From: Acerihabitans arboris
GTDB taxonomy: Bacteria; Pseudomonadota; Gammaproteobacteria; Enterobacterales; Enterobacteriaceae
NCBI RefSeq assembly: GCF_010131535.1
Contig: NZ_WUBS01000001.1
Location: 186,001 to 250,000 of the forward strand
Direction: 5' to 3'
Length of the DNA stretch: 64,000 nucleotides
Below, piece after piece: positions 63,159-64,000 of this stretch. Each line of letters begins with the position of its first letter. The first letter of the stretch is position 1. The translations under genes and the position numbers were made by a program. Under the pieces are notes generated by a model. The model had not been told where the DNA came from and did not search any database. It saw only the letters and a list, made by a program, of their open reading frames with translations.

Positions 63159-64000
63159 CTAGCGTTCTTCATTTTTAAGATTGCCCGTCAGGATGCACAG
63201 CACCCCCAGCAGGTCCGCATGGCGAATGATAACCTTGCTCTGTTCATTCACCTTGGGCTTGGCATGATAGGCGATGCCCAGGCCCGCTGATTGTAGCATC
63301 AATAGGTCATTGGCACCGTCGCCGATAGCCACCGTCTGGTGCAGCGGGATCTCCAGCCGTTCCGCCAGCGTGGTTAGGGTGCGGGCTTTATACGCCGCGT
63401 CGACGATGGGGCCCACCACCTCGCCGGTGAGCCTGCCGTCGCGTATTCCCAGCTCGTTGGCGACCACCGCGTCCAGGCGGAACCTGTCGCGCAAATAGTC
63501 GGCAAAATAGGTAAAGCCGCCGGAAGCGATGGCAATATGCCAGCCCAGGCTTTGCAGCTTGGCCACCAGCCCAGTTAGTCCCGGCATCAGCGGTAAACCG
63601 TCCCGCACCTGGCGCAAGATATCGGCATCGGCATCTTTGAGGGTCGCCACCCGGTGGCGCAGGCTGGCGGCAAAATCCAGCTCGCCGCGCATGGCGCGCT
63701 CGGTAACGGCGGCGACTTCCTCGCCTACGCCCGCCAGTTTGGCGATTTCATCAATACACTCGATCTGGATTGCGGTAGAATCCATGTCCATGATCAGCAG
63801 CCCCGGCGCGCGCAGATGGGGCGTTTTGCCAAACGGCGCGACATCAAGCGCCATATCCTGCGCCAGCCGGGCCGCCAGCACGGTAAGCGGACCGGCCAGC
63901 CTGACCACCTGATAGTCTTCAACATGCCAGGCGGAGACGATGACCATCGCCGCGCCAAGGCGGCGCTGGAAGTGGGTGAGGGAAAATTTATCCAATGATT
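63159..64000 (-). CDS. serB: phosphoserine phosphatase SerB (N-terminus outside window)
   Basis: HAD-family phosphatase for the last step of serine synthesis. About 280 residues are visible, ending in GNLKNEER. The N-terminal 40-45 residues of the family (E. coli 322) continue beyond base 64000, and the frame is open to the edge. The codon at 63995 is TTG within the protein, not a start. HAD motifs are intact: MDMDSTA (nucleophile Asp), ASGGFTYFA, and GDGANDL. Confidence 0.96.
   Translation of the reverse strand, partial: SLDKFSLTHFQRRLGAAMVIVSAWHVEDYQVVRLAGPLTVLAARLAQDMALDVAPFGKTPHLRAPGLLIMDMDSTAIQIECIDEIAKLAGVGEEVAAVTERAMRGELDFAASLRHRVATLKDADADILRQVRDGLPLMPGLTGLVAKLQSLGWHIAIASGGFTYFADYLRDRFRLDAVVANELGIRDGRLTGEVVGPIVDAAYKARTLTTLAERLEIPLHQTVAIGDGANDLLMLQSAGLGIAYHAKPKVNEQSKVIIRHADLLGVLCILTGNLKNEER

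Overview
This is a stretch of the chromosome of a Gammaproteobacterium of the order Enterobacterales. The gene order follows the region around the threonine operon of Escherichia coli (about 98 min to 2 min), read backwards: polB-rapA-rluA-djlA-lptD-surA-pdxA-rsmA-apaG-apaH-folA ... carBA-dapB ... ispH-fkpB-lspA-ileS-ribF-rpsT-nhaA ... dnaJ-dnaK ... mog-talB-yaaJ-yaaA-thrCBAL-lasT(yjtD)-arcA-creA-rob-gpmB-yjjX-trpR-slt ... ettA-nadR-radA-serB. Protein lengths and motifs agree closely with E. coli, but identity is clearly lower, GC is high, and several E. coli neighbours are missing or replaced (kefFC, the cai genes, satP). A non-Escherichia lineage such as the Sodalis/Brenneria/Pectobacteriaceae side of the order would fit, but that is inference. 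No core gene looks broken, so this is not a decayed endosymbiont region. polB and serB are cut by the window edges.

Layout. 1-14022: polB end, rapA-rluA, djlA, then the outer-membrane/RNA operon lptD-surA-pdxA-rsmA-apaG-apaH with overlapping or tightly coupled genes, and convergent folA. 14134-16205: accessory exporters (YjjP/YjjB pair and a LysE-family protein) where E. coli has kefFC. 16331-23153: carAB, dapB and an SMP-30 lactonase-like gene, with ArgR-type boxes at carA and between dapB and the lactonase. 23184-30883: ribF-ileS-lspA-fkpB-ispH operon, divergent rpsT, nhaA. 31101-34582: a compact sugar-acid cassette (LacI regulator, enolase-superfamily dehydratase, MFS transporter) with two matching perfect palindromic operators and its own terminator. 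34805-37970: dnaKJ behind a textbook sigma-32 promoter. 38299-43967: an MHS-type transporter, mog, talB, an alanine:Na+ symporter and yaaA. 44113-48948: thrLABC with a complete attenuator and leader peptide. 49141-54207: lasT, arcA, creA, rob, gpmB, yjjX, trpR. 54263-64000: slt, a large accessory membrane protein, ettA, nadR, radA, serB.

The most notable material is accessory: the LacI/dehydratase/MFS cassette with twin operators sharing the core AGGTAATCGATTACCT, the 550-residue membrane protein between divergent slt and ettA, an ArgR-like box between dapB and the lactonase gene, and a long arcA leader holding two short reading frames. I saw no tRNA or rRNA gene, insertion sequence, prophage or CRISPR array, and nothing I would call a new defence or mobile system.
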